Of a DNA stretch of 64,000 bases, positions 32,241 to 43,394 are shown piece by piece. Under the pieces are notes generated by a model, which did not search any database, was not told the DNA's origin, and saw nothing but the letters and a program-made list of their open reading frames with translations. The stretch comes from Pseudeuparius sepicola (lineage: Eukaryota; Arthropoda; Insecta; Coleoptera; Anthribidae): contig OY987299.1 of assembly GCA_963920635.1 (NCBI GenBank), positions 133,979,373 to 134,043,372 of the forward strand, written 5' to 3'. The position numbers and the translations under genes were made by a program. Position 1 is the first letter of the stretch; every line of letters begins with the position of its first letter.

Positions 32241-33766
32241 CAGGGTGGCCCACCACGAACTGCATCGATCTATATATATGGAAAAGTAAGAGTAGGAAAA
32301 TTCTGAAAATTTGGCACCTCACCAATGCGGATGGGCGCTGCTCAACTAAAATATTTTGGTGAATCTGGCACTTAAGGTTATACCGGAAGTCGATATCAAC
32401 TTTCTTATCTCAAATTGAACACCCTGTATATTATTGCAATTTTGGATGCTAGGCATCATTTTGGAACAAAAACATGCAACATGTCCTATGTCTAAATCCA
32501 ACCGTTTTTGAGATATTTGCATTTTTCCGAAAAAAATTACAGGAGCAGACCTAAAGTCAATTAGCAATTTATACGAGAAAACCGCGAAATTTCAAAACGA
32601 ATTTTTGGCATCGTGTAACAGAAGCCCTGACCTAGTGATTTCTGCTGAGAAATAAATCCGTTCTTATACAGGGTGTTCACAAAATATGAATAAAAATTAC
32701 ATTCAAAATGTGCTTAAATCTCGAAATTTTCAAATCGAAACCCCTATTTTTTTTAATGCGATCTTATTCGCCACTAAAAATGATGACAACTTTGTGTAAG
32801 GTTTCCTATACCTAAATGCAGTAATTTTCGATTAATTTACGAAAAACCCACTTTTCGCCCATAAAATGCGGGTTGCTTAACGCTTGGAAAATCATATTAG
32901 CCATGGACGTTGAAAAAACAATCGCGGCTGAGGAAATGTCACTTGGTTTATAAATTATTGTCAACAATAATACCCGCGCGCTTAAATTACACTACGGAGA
33001 ATACATAATCTTCGTTTGTGTAATTTAAACGCGCCGGCATTAATGTTGACAATAATTTATAAACCAAGTGACATTTCCTCAGCCGCGATTGTCTTTTCAA
33101 CGTCCATGGCTAATATGATTTTCCAAGCGTTAAGCAACCCGCATTTTATGGGCGAAAAGTGGGTTTTTCGTAAATTAATCGAAAATTACTGCATTTAGGT
33201 ATAGGAAACCTTACACAAAGTTGTCATCATTTTTAGTGGCGAATAAGATCGCATTAAAAAAATGGGGGTTTCCATTTGAAAATTTCGAGATTTAAGCACA
33301 TTTTGAATGTAATTTTTATTCATATTTTGTGAACACCCTGTATAAGAACGAATTTATTTCTCAGCAGAGATCACTAGGTCATGGCTTCTGTTACACGATG
33401 CCAAAAATTCGTTTTGAAATTTCCCGGTTTCCACGTATAAATTGCTAATTAACTTTAGGTCTGCATCTGTAATTTTTTTCGGAAAAATGCAAGTATCTCA
33501 AAAACGGTTGGATTTAGACATAGGACATGTTGAATATTTTTGTTCCAGAATGATGCCTAGCATCCAAAAATGCAATAATAAACAGGGTGTTCTACTTAAG
33601 ATAAGAAAGTTGATATCGACTTCCGGTATAACCGGAAGTGCCAGATTTACCAAAATATTTTAGTTGAGCAGCGCCCATCCGCATTGGTGAGGTGCCAAAT
33701 TTTCAGAATTTTCCTACTTTTAGTTTTCCATATATAGATCGATGCAGTTCGTGGTGGGCCACCCTG
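32241..33766. mobile_element. 1.5-kb near-perfect palindrome with CAGGGTGGCC ends
   Basis: CAGGGTGGCCCACCACGAAC at the left pairs with its complement at the right, with TA on each side. The arms are ~750 bp each and meet at a loop of only a few tens of bases near 32995-33015. Inner CAGGGTGTTCACAAAATATG (32671) and its complement (33323-33342), and another ACACCCTGTA/ACAGGGTGT pair (32420/33590), show the arms were themselves built from nested elements before the inverted duplication. A transcript would fold as a long hairpin. Confidence 0.88.
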
Positions 33767-34005
33767 TATATCGTTCAATGTTCATCACGCTACGGACGTT
33801 TACTGAAAATGGCCAATTAATTTTGAAACATTCACGTGAACTAACCAGAGAAATGGAGTGTAGGGAGAACGCGCTTTGACCTACTGCGCATCCTATTTCC
33901 AGGCAAATTTAATGGCCGCCATATTGTCCTCACTTTGACGTTTGCAGTTTGTTCTCAGCGGTAGTTGTTGTATTTTCAGCAGAGAAATGGTCATAGTTTT
34001 TAAAA

Positions 34006-34084
34006 ATGTCGTGTACAGTACCAAGCTGTAAGAATTATAAGGGAAAGTCGCCGAATTTCGGATACTACTTTAAATTTACTAAGT
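34006..34084 (+). CDS. THAP zinc-finger 5' exon (partial gene)
   Basis: Starts Met-Ser-Cys-Thr-Val-Pro-Ser-Cys-Lys-Asn. This is the first Cys pair (C-x4-C) of a THAP C2CH zinc finger at the N terminus of the protein. The frame then runs on into AT-rich sequence, and the splice donor was not identified. The other half (Cys-x2-His) is at 35060-35251. The exon end given is approximate. The role by family knowledge is binding the element's own ends. Confidence 0.6.
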
Positions 34085-34940
34085 ATTTATTATACAGATG
34101 TGTTTTTTATTTATTTTTTCATATAAGTATATGCAACGTGTTATAATGAAACAAAATTTATTGTCAAAAGAATTTTACTACATTTTTTTTTTCCAAGAAA
34201 ACGACGGTATATGAATTCGGTACATTTTGGTGCGACTGAAAAAAGGTTCCTAATTTCGGACACTGTATCCGAAATTAAGAGACTACTTTCTACAAGTGTA
34301 AAAACTATATATTTAAACAAAAAGCGCACACATATGTTTTTTTTAGGTTCTTTATTAGCTTGTTTGATGTAATTTCCAATGTTTCGGGACCGAAACAAAA
34401 TTGGAGACATTAGGATAGGTTTGTCATTTGTTTTCCTCTGACCTCATTATAATAGCCAGTTTCAATGCACCTGTCACTTTTTCTGAAAATAAACAATTTA
34501 CTCGCAACCAGCATATTACATTAAGCCAGAATTTTGGGTTTCTGGTATCCGAAATTAGGAACTTCAGACTATCCGAAATTAGGCACCTTTTCACTTTTTA
34601 GGTTAGAGTAATGCAGTACTGTTATTTTTGAAATATGTTTAATTGTGACTAGAATACCGGCTTAATTAATATATTAATTTACCTAGGACGCAAACACAAA
34701 ATTCTGGAACGATTATTTCAAAGATCGACACAGCTCAAACCGCCACTGAACATAAAACTCTGCCATGCACTTTAGACGTTTGGAGCTGCCATCTAATGGA
34801 GAGAGATTGTACCACCACAATATTGACTAGTGGGCTTAATTTGACTTTTTGCATTGTATAGGGTGAGGTTTCAATTTAAAACAACAGATGGCTTCTTAGA
34901 TAAACCACTATCCGAAATTAGGAAACCATCCGAAATTAGG
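34051..34940. repeat. Repeated 12-mer TCCGAAATTAGG inside the THAP element
   Basis: Exact or one-mismatch copies at 34051-34062 (minus), 34249-34260 (minus), 34268-34279, 34548-34559, 34572-34583, 34911-34922 and 34929-34940. The outermost two are embedded in a longer inverted match (GGAAAGTCGCC before the motif). The pattern suggests a protein-binding array, perhaps for the THAP protein (inference). Confidence 0.8.
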
Positions 34941-35059
34941 CGACTTTCCTCTAAGTCTAGGAGACCTCCCTCCTTTAGTATCATTTTTTCGGTAAGTTTA
35001 GTAAAAACAATCGCCGAAATTTTGGGCACCATAGGCGCGCATCTGTATAATTTTAATGA

Positions 35060-35251
35060 TTGAATATGTGGTTAAAAATTCTTAACTTGGGGACTGATTG
35101 GACTTTGAGTCCAAGTAAATTTGTTTGTTCAAAACATTTTGCTGCTGATGCCTTTACTGTGCATCGTGGCGAACGAGGACGAAGACCTCTAAAGCTGTCT
35201 GCAGCGCCAAGTCTGTTAACAATGATACGCCCATGGATGAAGTTGGTTTAA
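35060..35251 (+). CDS. THAP zinc-finger 3' exon (partial)
   Basis: The frame holds Trp-Leu-Lys-Ile-Leu, then Phe-Val-Cys-Ser-Lys-His-Phe (C-x2-H, the second zinc half-site) and a Leu-Lys-x-Ser-Ala-Ala-Pro-Ser end, close to the THAP C-terminal AVP motif. It completes the C2CH finger begun at 34006. No AG acceptor sits exactly at the frame start, so the exon boundary is not resolved. No transposase catalytic domain follows: the frame stops at 35251, 67 bp before the right terminus. Confidence 0.68.
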   Translation: MNMWLKILNLGTDWTLSPSKFVCSKHFAADAFTVHRGERGRRPLKLSAAPSLLTMIRPWMKLV

Positions 35252-35393
35252 TATGGCTGCCACTTTTATTAGGCAGTTCGCGCAGCTTGTAGCATATTAT
35301 CTCTACTCCATTTCTCTGGAACTAACCGAGTACACTACGCCTCTGTTGTTTTCTACTGAACGTAAACCGACTAAAACAAAATTTTATTGTCAG

Positions 35394-35429
35394 CATTGAG
35401 TAAAGGAATAATTATTCCTTTACTCAATG
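35394..35429. mobile_element. Tiny palindromic insert with 7-bp target duplication, copy 2
   Basis: Perfect 36-bp palindrome with the same arm CATTGAGTAAAGGA as the insert at 28630-28661, flanked by TTGTCAG on both sides (35387-35393 and 35430-35436). The centre is AATAATTATT-like rather than TTAT, so the two copies differ only in the middle. Confidence 0.87.
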
Positions 35430-35439
35430 TTGTCAGTGA

Positions 35440-36025
35440 AAATTTTCGCTCAACGCCTCGGCTGAATGCGATGTTCCAGTTGAGCAAAAATGTAACATAA
35501 TGTCCATATTTAAAGTTGTAATTCGGTCTGAGCAGAACTTTCGTCGTTGGCTCGGCCAGCCTAAAAAAAGACATAATAATGCCAGTATATGGGGACAGTT
35601 ATACAAACAAATTTATCTTCACTGTCTGGAGACCGTAAAAGCCAATTCTAATTTCTGGTCGTTCCACTGGAACGTTTCCCAGCAAAATGTACAATCGGGA
35701 ACGGAATAATTGATGTGGCCCAGTGGGGCAGTAACTTCATTGAGCCGTCATTCGGTATTTTGCTTCCACATCACCACGTGAGTGATAATATTGTTTAGGC
35801 GAGAACAAATATTCGCCAAGTTTCGGAAAACAACTTTCGGTCTCTGTGTGTGTCTAAATAATAGAACGAATGTTTAGAGAGAAGTTTGTAAAATGTGTTG
35901 CATAGATACTATACTTTTTAATTATTCGTTAAATCTTTATAAAGATTACCCTGTCACCAGAAAACACATAACATTTCTCATTTGTCACAAAACAACCTCT
36001 CAGCGCCCGCGGCCATGTTACCAAC
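35440..36025. other. Gene-free stretch
   Basis: A short frame at 35500-35709 (VVIRSEQNFRRWLGQPKK-like) may be a degenerate transposase shadow. I could not place it. Nothing else recognised. Confidence 0.45.
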
Positions 36026-36029
36026 TGCC

Positions 36030-36990
36030 ACATATTTCTTAGTATTTCTAGAAGTATACGAGATATTTTCTTCAAACTTGGCGTGTCACATGAGCAGATG
36101 AGCCGTCAAACTTAAGGTTGACATGAAGCTTCTGAGGCTCCCAGTTGCGGAGATACAGGGTGTTAGTAAAATTACTTAGTTCAGAAAAATATGAATACCT
36201 TGTATAATCGCATTTTTTAAATTTGTTTTGAGTGGTAAATTCAATGGTTAACAAAAAGTATATCTTAGTATTTTTTCATATTCGCAGCCGTTTCTTAATT
36301 ATTTTCGAAGAACGGCAACGCTGCAATGAACAATAGTCACTTTAAGAATAAATCTAGCAATCTGTGGATGTCAATTAAACTTTATTTAACAAAATACAAA
36401 GGCAAAAACAATAATAAAAGAAACGTATTGATATTAGAAAATTAAATTATTAAATGTTCGAAATGACCGCCGTCTCTTTCAATACACGCAACTATGCGTT
36501 TCCGCATGTTTATTATTGCCATTCGCAAGTCCATAGCAAAAGTGCATATCAGTCAATTCTTCAAATGAAAATATAATTTATCAAAATATTGATACTAATG
36601 TGCAAAGTTGGCAGCCAAATGATTCAAATAATGCCAAGTTTAATTGAGATCCACAGATTGTTAGATTTATTCTTAAAATGACTTTTTTATTGCAGCATTG
36701 CCGTTCTTTGAAAATAATTAAAAAACGGCTGAGAATATGAAAAAATACTAAGAGATACTTTTTGTTAACCATTGAATTTACCATTCAAAACAAATTTAAA
36801 AAATGCGATTATACAGGATATTCATATTTTTCTGAACTAATTAATTTTAATAACACCCTGTATCTCCGCAACTGGGGGCCTCACAAGCTTCATATTAACC
36901 TTAAATTTGACAACTCATCCGCTCATGTGACACGCCAAGTTTGAAGAAAATATCTCGTATACTTCTAGAGATACTAAGGAATATGTGTAT
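36030..36990. mobile_element. Foldback element with ~270-bp arms
   Basis: AGAAGTATACGAGATATTTTC near 36050 pairs with its complement near 36955. The arms run inward through ACAGGGTGTTAGTAAAAT / ATTTTAATAACACCCTGTA to about 36330 and 36700. The ~370-bp centre is unique. Mirror-image frames at 36072-36254 and 36762-36944 are arm copies, not genes. Confidence 0.8.
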
Positions 36991-37119
36991 TTGTCTCTAA
37001 ATTTCTACGCTCTGTATAAAAAAAACTATGGCCCGTAGGAGAAAAAAATATATGAAGAAGTGTCCTTATTTTGACTCCAAAAATACGTGGTTTCATTTTT
37101 GACCATCAGTTTAGTTACA

Positions 37120-37300
37120 CCCTGTATATTCCCCTTATATAATCACTGGTACTCACGAAATTAACTCACAACGTACTCGCTTTGTCTGCCACATATAAAA
37201 TGGCCGCCGTTCAAAACGACGTAACAAAATCTATACACGGCAGGGTAGGCAAGCGCGGTGTCCTCACTCTTTCCTTGTCTAAAGGGTAATACCCTGTATA
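37120..37300 (-). repeat. THAP-element 5' module, truncated copy
   Basis: GTACTCGCTTTGTCTGCCAC, AAAATGGCCGCCGTTCAAAA and CTCTTTCCTTGTCTAA are the promoter-side sequence of the THAP repeats at 56440-56580 and 63015-63175. Here the exon side is replaced by ACACCCTGTATATTCCCC and no THAP start is present. Confidence 0.7.
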
Positions 37301-38310
37301 CCCATAAAACATTAAAATTAGGTTTAATGTGTGTTAAAAATCGATTGCCAACTTCAGCTCTTGGTTTCATGGAATTCAACGCGTCTTAAAAATCCTGCTT
37401 AAAATGTGCTTTTAATTTAAAAAAATATGTTAGTTTTAGGATTCTTCTATTTCTATTCCTTTCTGTAATTTTCGTACGGCACTGTGCCTACTTCTTCTTC
37501 TCCAGTCTCCCCACCACTGCGTTGCGAAAAAGGGCGCAGAGGAACATTGTATAAACACGTCGTAGGCGGCCGAGATTTATTTGTTTACCAACAATACAGC
37601 GAAACGGATGACGCAATTCCATCCAATGAATTAATTCATTTCAATTATCGTTATGGCCCTTGTAGGTGTCCCTAAGTTGATATACGGCCGTCGATTCGGC
37701 AGAATTTTTCGAATATCAATTTCGGTTATTGCTAGAGTCTATATCGGCGTTTGTGATAAGTTGTTCTAGCAGCTGCTAGTATACACCAGTAGCCGATATT
37801 TTGTTCTTGATTCGGCCACTGCTGCCTTACTCGAGGCTATTGAACGCCACGGAGGACTGGACCGTACTCGATAAATCGATGCCAGGAAAAACAGTTCAAG
37901 ACGCCGTAGCGTAAGCACTCATGTTGCAAGCTACTGATTGGTGTATATTATTAATTTTCCGCTGGAAAAGAACCTGTGTAGACGTGACAATAAAATCAAT
38001 AAATTGGAAATTTACAAAGAGCGAGACACCGGAAGCTTTTATTTTCAAAGAGAGTAGCAAAATTGATCGATGTCCCAGCTATGCGAAATTGAAATCTGGA
38101 GGAAAACGAATGACAAAGCAATTTATTCACGAAAAAGGCATTCTTTATATTTCAACGTACCTTGATTTATAAAAGAAATTTTTAAAAAATCGAAAAGGAA
38201 TAAATTAACGAGAAATATCAAGAAAACCGTTTTTCATATCGCGTAGGAAAATACAGAGGATGATTTTTATTGAGCACTGCCGAAAAAACTTGGGATAAGT
38301 GAAAAAACAT
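37301..38310. other. Gene-free stretch
   Basis: Short frames (37484-37675, 37921-38172) show no recognisable domain or signal peptide. No bounded repeat recognised. Confidence 0.45.
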
Positions 38311-38317
38311 ACCTATA

Positions 38318-39609
38318 CGGGTGATTCACGCAGTGGTTCATTAGAAGTTTACGGGGAAGGAGTGCGAATTTTGATTTGAAATTTTGGTTACTTATATAAC
38401 AGGTTGTAAACTTTCCTTCTAAAATATTCTCAACTTCCGATAACTTTCGGTTATACCGGAAATCGATAGCAACTTTGTTATTTCAAATAGAACACCCTAT
38501 ATTTTATTACACCATTTGGTTCCCTATTAAATTCCAAATCTTTTTTCTGAATATAATGTGTACCCTATTCCTAACCCTTTTCGAGATATTCGCAAATTTT
38601 TGATTTTTTGAGTGTTGCATCCATCGACCATAGCGATGATAACTTTGAAATTTATGAATCCGGAAAACTGAAATTTTGGACTGTCGTAGGCGAAAGTCAA
38701 CTTTATTAAGTGGTCTGTATGCCATTTTAAAATATTGTACAGGGTGTTCGGGAAAAAATTCCCAATATAAACATCGAAAAATCTCTTTTTTTTTCAAATG
38801 GAACCCATATTTTTTATTGCACCATTGAAATGCTTGTGAAAAGACAGTTCAAAAAGATATAACACACTATATGTCTAAATGAAGCGGTTGCTTCGTTATT
38901 ACGCAAAATATGTATTTTTGCTGCTCCATATCAAGAAACAACGGACCTTTTCTAATAGGCGGCTATGGATTTTTCATTTGTGATTGTCATTTATTCTGTT
39001 CCAAACAATAAAATATTAACTGTTGACAAGAATGGCTCAAATTAACTATTCTAACGAAGATGTTTTGAATAAGTTTCACACTCATAGCGTAAAAGAATTT
39101 TAGAAAGAACACTTAGAGTTTTTAATGAAAGGCATTTACATTTACCACCTTTGACGAAAAGTTTATATCTAGTTTCTTGTTCTTTCTTCTAGTACCTATT
39201 ATTATGTAATTGTTAGTATTATTTAATTTTGTATTGTTGCTTCTCAGGGGAAAATATTATTTTCCATGGCCCCCTATAATGTGACGCTCCTAGAGAAATG
39301 GCATCTTTGTTGATACAGAGCAAAAAAATACGTATTTTGCGAAATAACGAAGCAACCGCTTCATTTAGACATATAGTGTGTTGTATCTTTTTCAACTGTC
39401 TTTTCGCAAGCATTTCAATGGTGCAATAAAAAAAATATGGGTTCCATTTGAAAAAAATGAGATTTTTCAATTTTTCGATGTTGATATTGGGAATTATTTC
39501 CCAAACACCCTGTACAATATTTTGAAATGGCATACAGACCATTTAATAAAGTTGACTTTCGCCTACGACCGTTCAAAATTTCAGTTTTCCACTTACGTGA
39601 ATCACCCTG
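38318..39609. mobile_element. Composite foldback, TA-flanked, CACCCTG end
   Basis: Left end CGGGTGATTCACG, right end CGTGAATCACCCTG, TA on each side. Inner arms (about 38650-38880 and 39360-39590) pair over TAGGCGAAAGTCAACTTTAT and ACAGGGTGTTCGGGAAA / TTTCCCAAACACCCTGT. These are two nested generations of the same element type. Confidence 0.75.
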
Positions 39610-40046
39610 TATAAGAAAGAATTCACATACCTATGCATTTCTTTCAACAATTGCATCATGTAACTGTGTGCAAAGTTCTTGCATCAGATTTTGTTCATAA
39701 ATAATGCGAACCTTTTTTTAAAATGTTTTAAAACGACTGTATTGCCTTCAGTTGAAAGTTAATGTGACTGGTGGACTGTAGGAAAAATTGTGCCCAAAAT
39801 TAGAGCTGTGTAGAATAGGTGCAGTACAAAACTGTGTCTGTGCGGGTTTCGAACTTGAAATTTGGTACACGTAAGCTTGTCCAGGATAGGATGGTTCAGA
39901 TCCACAAAAAGGGTGGAAAATAGAGAGATTAAAACGTTTATTATTTTCTTGGGTTGCAATATACGTTAGCAATTTTTTTAACTGGCGCTTTTTAACAATT
40001 TGAAAGCTACTTTAAGATCCATTGAATTTTAATTGGGTTTTTCGAC

Positions 40047-40265
40047 ACTAAACTGGTTAAAAGACAACTTTTTCAAGTTGCCTGGAAAATTAATAAATTA
40101 AATGAACTAAACTTTGAACTTGTAACTCAAAAAATATCTTGAACAAATTTGTTTCCTGAGCTTTCGGAGAATAAATCTTCCTCCTTTCTCAAAGATCATT
40201 TCACGTCAAAGTAAAATGGTTTAATTTTCCAGGCAACTTGAAAGTTGTCTTTTAACCAGTTTAGT
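40047..40265. repeat. Short palindrome
   Basis: CACTAAACTGGTTAAAAGAC and ACTTTTTCAAGTTGCCTGGA pair with their complements at 40210-40265. A partial copy lies at about 59420-59600. Confidence 0.75.
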
Positions 40266-40269
40266 GGCG

Positions 40270-41330
40270 CACCCAGAAAATATGATGGGGGGGGGGGGGG
40301 TTGACGTATTACATGAAAAATATTTTATTATTATTAGTATTACATAAAAAATATTTTTTGATTAAAAGAAATTTCCAAAAAAGTTTTTATAAAGGCAGGG
40401 TATATTACAAAATAACAAAAATTAAAAAGTCTCAAATTTTTTGTCTACGATACCGCCCTCTAGAATTTTTAAAATATAAGGTCTGGGGGGGGCGTGGCCC
40501 CCTGTCCCCCCCCTGGGTGCTCCACTGTTTATTTCTTACCAAAAACGTACTCCAGGCCAATTTTGAAAAAATTGAGAACATCGCAGAAATGGTGGTATTC
40601 TTGATATTATTAAAAAGATAACTTTATGTTATAAGCAATGAAGTCTTTTAATTATTATTTTAAACCCATTTTAGTAAATTATTATTTGGATTGCCGAATT
40701 TTTCCTAATAAAAATGGAGATAATTCCTCGAATTTTTCAACATACTACAACGATTTTCTCAGAAACGATCGTTTTTTTACAATTATTGGTCAACTACTTT
40801 TTGCTTATAAAGAAAAATAATAGTGGCTTCTTAAAGTAGATTCAAAATTTTGAAAATGTACAAATTGAAACAAAATTAAGGCTAGGACTTCACATTCGTA
40901 TGAGACATACATTGAAATTTTAAAAAATTGTTCTTATCAAAATACCTTTTGAAATGTAAAATGTTTTTTTTTTAAATCACCATGCTGGTACCTACCTATC
41001 TTGCCTTATGATATTTTACATTTCCTTTAAATTATTCGCAACGAAAAATGTTTATCATCTGTAAAATATTGTTCGTTTGCTCCTGTGTAGCAAAGCAGAA
41101 ACCAGACCATTTTTCACGGTTGCATGTTTGCGTTTGTAATTCCATATAAAGGCACGTGTGCGTTGGAAAGTATGCAGAAAAATGGAAACTGCTTTTTACA
41201 TTATTTTATTATTCCGTTTGTATAGGATTTATGTAGACAAGAACGTAGGTAGGTAACTAGTTCAATAATGCATCATAGGTGTTACTTTTTACTTCATTTG
41301 CAAGGCAAGTGGCTACATAAAAACCTTTTT
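40270..41330. other. Gene-free stretch
   Basis: Poly-G run near 40291 and a C-rich GGGGGCGTGGCCCCCT hairpin near 40487. The 106-codon frame 40301-40621 is Lys/Leu/Phe-rich and low complexity, with no supported function. Confidence 0.5.
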
Positions 41331-41939
41331 CTTGAAATCGGCATTAAAATGTCCCAAAATCGTCATTAAAAGCGCAGAAATCGTACAATAATGTAGCCCA
41401 TTATTGTACGTTTTTTTCAATAAGTAGGCCTTGGCGAGATGTAAACATCAAACGTCAGACGCGGAGAAATCGCCCGTCAAAAGTGACCAAATATTCAAAA
41501 CCCGGCCGATAAAGGCTCATTTAACTTTTCGTACACATTGCGAAATTGTTTCCTATAGAAGCGCAATCCTTCAGTATACATATTTTAGTAAATTTGAAAA
41601 ACAATAGATTTGTTGTGTAAGCTGAACAAGAAGCAGCAGTTTGGTTTTTCTGTCAGAAGGTGCCGTACATCATTATACTTGTCCTAGGTAGAGCGATCGG
41701 TAAAGTGAAGCAACGCCGCGCGTAGTCGGTTCGTGGACGGGTGATCCCTTATTATTATTTTCTTGCTTAATAAAACATTTTTTTTCCGATTTCAAGAAAA
41801 ATATAATATGTACCTCGGCACTGAAGTTCTTTTTATGACTCATGTGGTTTATTTGCCTCGGCCAGAGGCCTCAGCAACTAAACTCCACATGAGTCATAAA
41901 AAGTTGAACTTCAGTGCCTCGGTACATAAATAACTATTT
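41331..41939 (+). repeat. Composite interspersed repeat, copy 3 (tandem unit 1)
   Basis: Full-length copy with CTTGAAATCGG at the start, CCGATTTCAAGAAAAATATA at about 41786, then the second hairpin module (GTACCTCGGCACTGAAGTTC and its complement ending 41924). The 5S-like segment is at 41695-41747. Confidence 0.85.
41695..41747 (+). repeat. 5S rRNA-like segment in the repeat
   Basis: GATCGGTAAAGT, AAGCAACGCCGCGCGTAGTC, and GTGGACGGGTGATCC follow the order and spacing of the 5S rRNA internal promoter region (box A, intermediate element, box C), with changes. The same segment is at 1965-2017 and 42303-42355. It is not a functional 5S gene, because the rest of the molecule is absent. Confidence 0.6.
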
Positions 41940-42548
41940 CTTGAAATCGGCATTAAAATGTCCCAAAATCGTCATTAAAAGCACAGAAATCGTACAATAA
42001 TGTAGCCCATTATTGTACGATTTTTTCAATAAGTAGGCCTTGGCGAGATGTAAACATCAAACGTCAGACGCGGAGAAATCGCCCGTCAAAAGTGACCAAA
42101 TATTCAAAACCCGGCCGATAAAGGCTCATTTAACTTTTCGTACACATTGAGAAATTGTTTCCTATAGAAGCGCAATCCTTCAGTATACATATTTTAGTAA
42201 ATTTGAAAATCAATAGATTTGTTGTGTAGGCGCACAAGAAGCAGCAGTTTGGTTTTTCTGTCAGAAGGTGCCGTACGTCATTATACTTGTCCTAGGTAGA
42301 GCGATCGGTAAAGTCAAGCAACGCCGCGCGTAGTCGGTTCGTGGACGGGTGATCCCTTTTATTATTATTTTCTTGCCTAATATAACATTTTTTTTCCGAT
42401 TTCGAGAAAAATATAATATGTACCTCGGCACTGAAGTTCTTTTTATGACTCATGTGGTTTATTTGCTCGGCCAGAGGCCTCAGCAACTAAACTCCACATG
42501 ACTCATAAAAAGTTGAACTTCAGTGCCTTGGTACATAAATAACTATTT
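41940..42548 (+). repeat. Composite interspersed repeat, copy 4 (tandem unit 2)
   Basis: Directly follows copy 3 at a ~609-bp period, with scattered substitutions. Ends GGTACATAAATAACTATTT like the others. 5S-like segment at 42303-42355. Confidence 0.85.
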
Positions 42549-43110
42549 ATCTGTAGAGTGCCGGAAATGCAGGGTGTAAGAAATGATTGTCAATACATAG
42601 ATACAGCGTGTTCTAGAATTAAAAGCAATTAGGTACACTACAATTTATTTTTTGTGAACATCCATAGTGGTCACATGGATTTTAAGAGAGCGCGACTTTG
42701 CTAATGCAAACGCAAACCAGAACACCAACCATTAATCCTATCGCGTTTAGAGTGATTAAGTGAGCTGGTCATCGGAAATAGGAAACACGTTCATTTCCAC
42801 CGGGCAGTTTAATTGTAATTACCTACCGAATAGTACGAATGACACATGAGATAGCTCGCATATCGGTTTTAGATTGCTGTTATCGACAAAAAATCGATAG
42901 ATGGTTTTGAAGGTCCTAGACACCTTGAAAGTTTATTATGTTATTCTTGTGGTTGAAACAAATACTTCTTCTTAGTGCGTTGATCGTATATCTTTATCAT
43001 TTAAGGGGTGCAACGTCGCTGATTATATTTTCCTAATTGATACGCCACTAGAACGACATATTCTTTGTTAGTATTTTTTCTTACTGACAAATTTTTCTAG
43101 TCCTTGTAAT
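42549..43110. other. Gene-free stretch
   Basis: No coding region or bounded repeat recognised. Confidence 0.5.
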
Positions 43111-43113
43111 GTA

Positions 43114-43394
43114 CAGGATGGGCCAAATTGGACACTTTTAAAGGGAAACTCCTATTTTTGATGTCTGAGGCTCATTTGTTATGATAAACTTAATGGCGAA
43201 AACCGCAAATCGATATCTGTCACCGTTCTTTTCGAAAAGTGGCCATAACTTTTTTCGGGTTGAAAATTTTGTATTTATGTAAAAACATTTCTTAAACACT
43301 TTTTTACGTAGAATCCAATGCTTACATATTTTACTTCTAGTCAGTGGTTTAAGAGTTACCGGTGAAAAAATTATTTTTTAAATGGAACGCCCTG
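43114..43394. mobile_element. Short CAGGATGGGCC...GCCCTG element
   Basis: 281 bp with mariner-type ends (CAGGATGGGCC / GGAACGCCCTG) and TA on both sides. There is no long internal inverted repeat, unlike most others here. Confidence 0.6.

Larger units (their letters stand above)
33846..35318 (+). mobile_element. P-like DNA transposon with THAP exons, 8-bp target duplication
   Basis: The terminal inverted repeat CAGAGAAATGGAGT at 33846 is matched by ACTCCATTTCTCTG ending at 35318. GAACTAAC flanks both ends (33838-33845 and 35319-35326). The 8-bp target duplication and a THAP DNA-binding domain are both features of P-superfamily elements. The 1473-bp element is too short for a full transposase, so it is an internal-deletion or domesticated-length copy. 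Confidence 0.88.

Noticed and set aside
37921..38172. 83-codon frame with Trp/Lys-rich sequence
   Set aside because: No recognisable domain, and no splice or promoter evidence in a repeat-rich stretch.
40301..40621. 106-codon frame
   Set aside because: Low-complexity Lys/Phe/Leu composition next to a poly-G run; no promoter, domain or relative.
41695..41747. A functional 5S rRNA gene
   Set aside because: Only the internal promoter-like part is present, with substitutions. The 5' and 3' parts of the molecule are absent.
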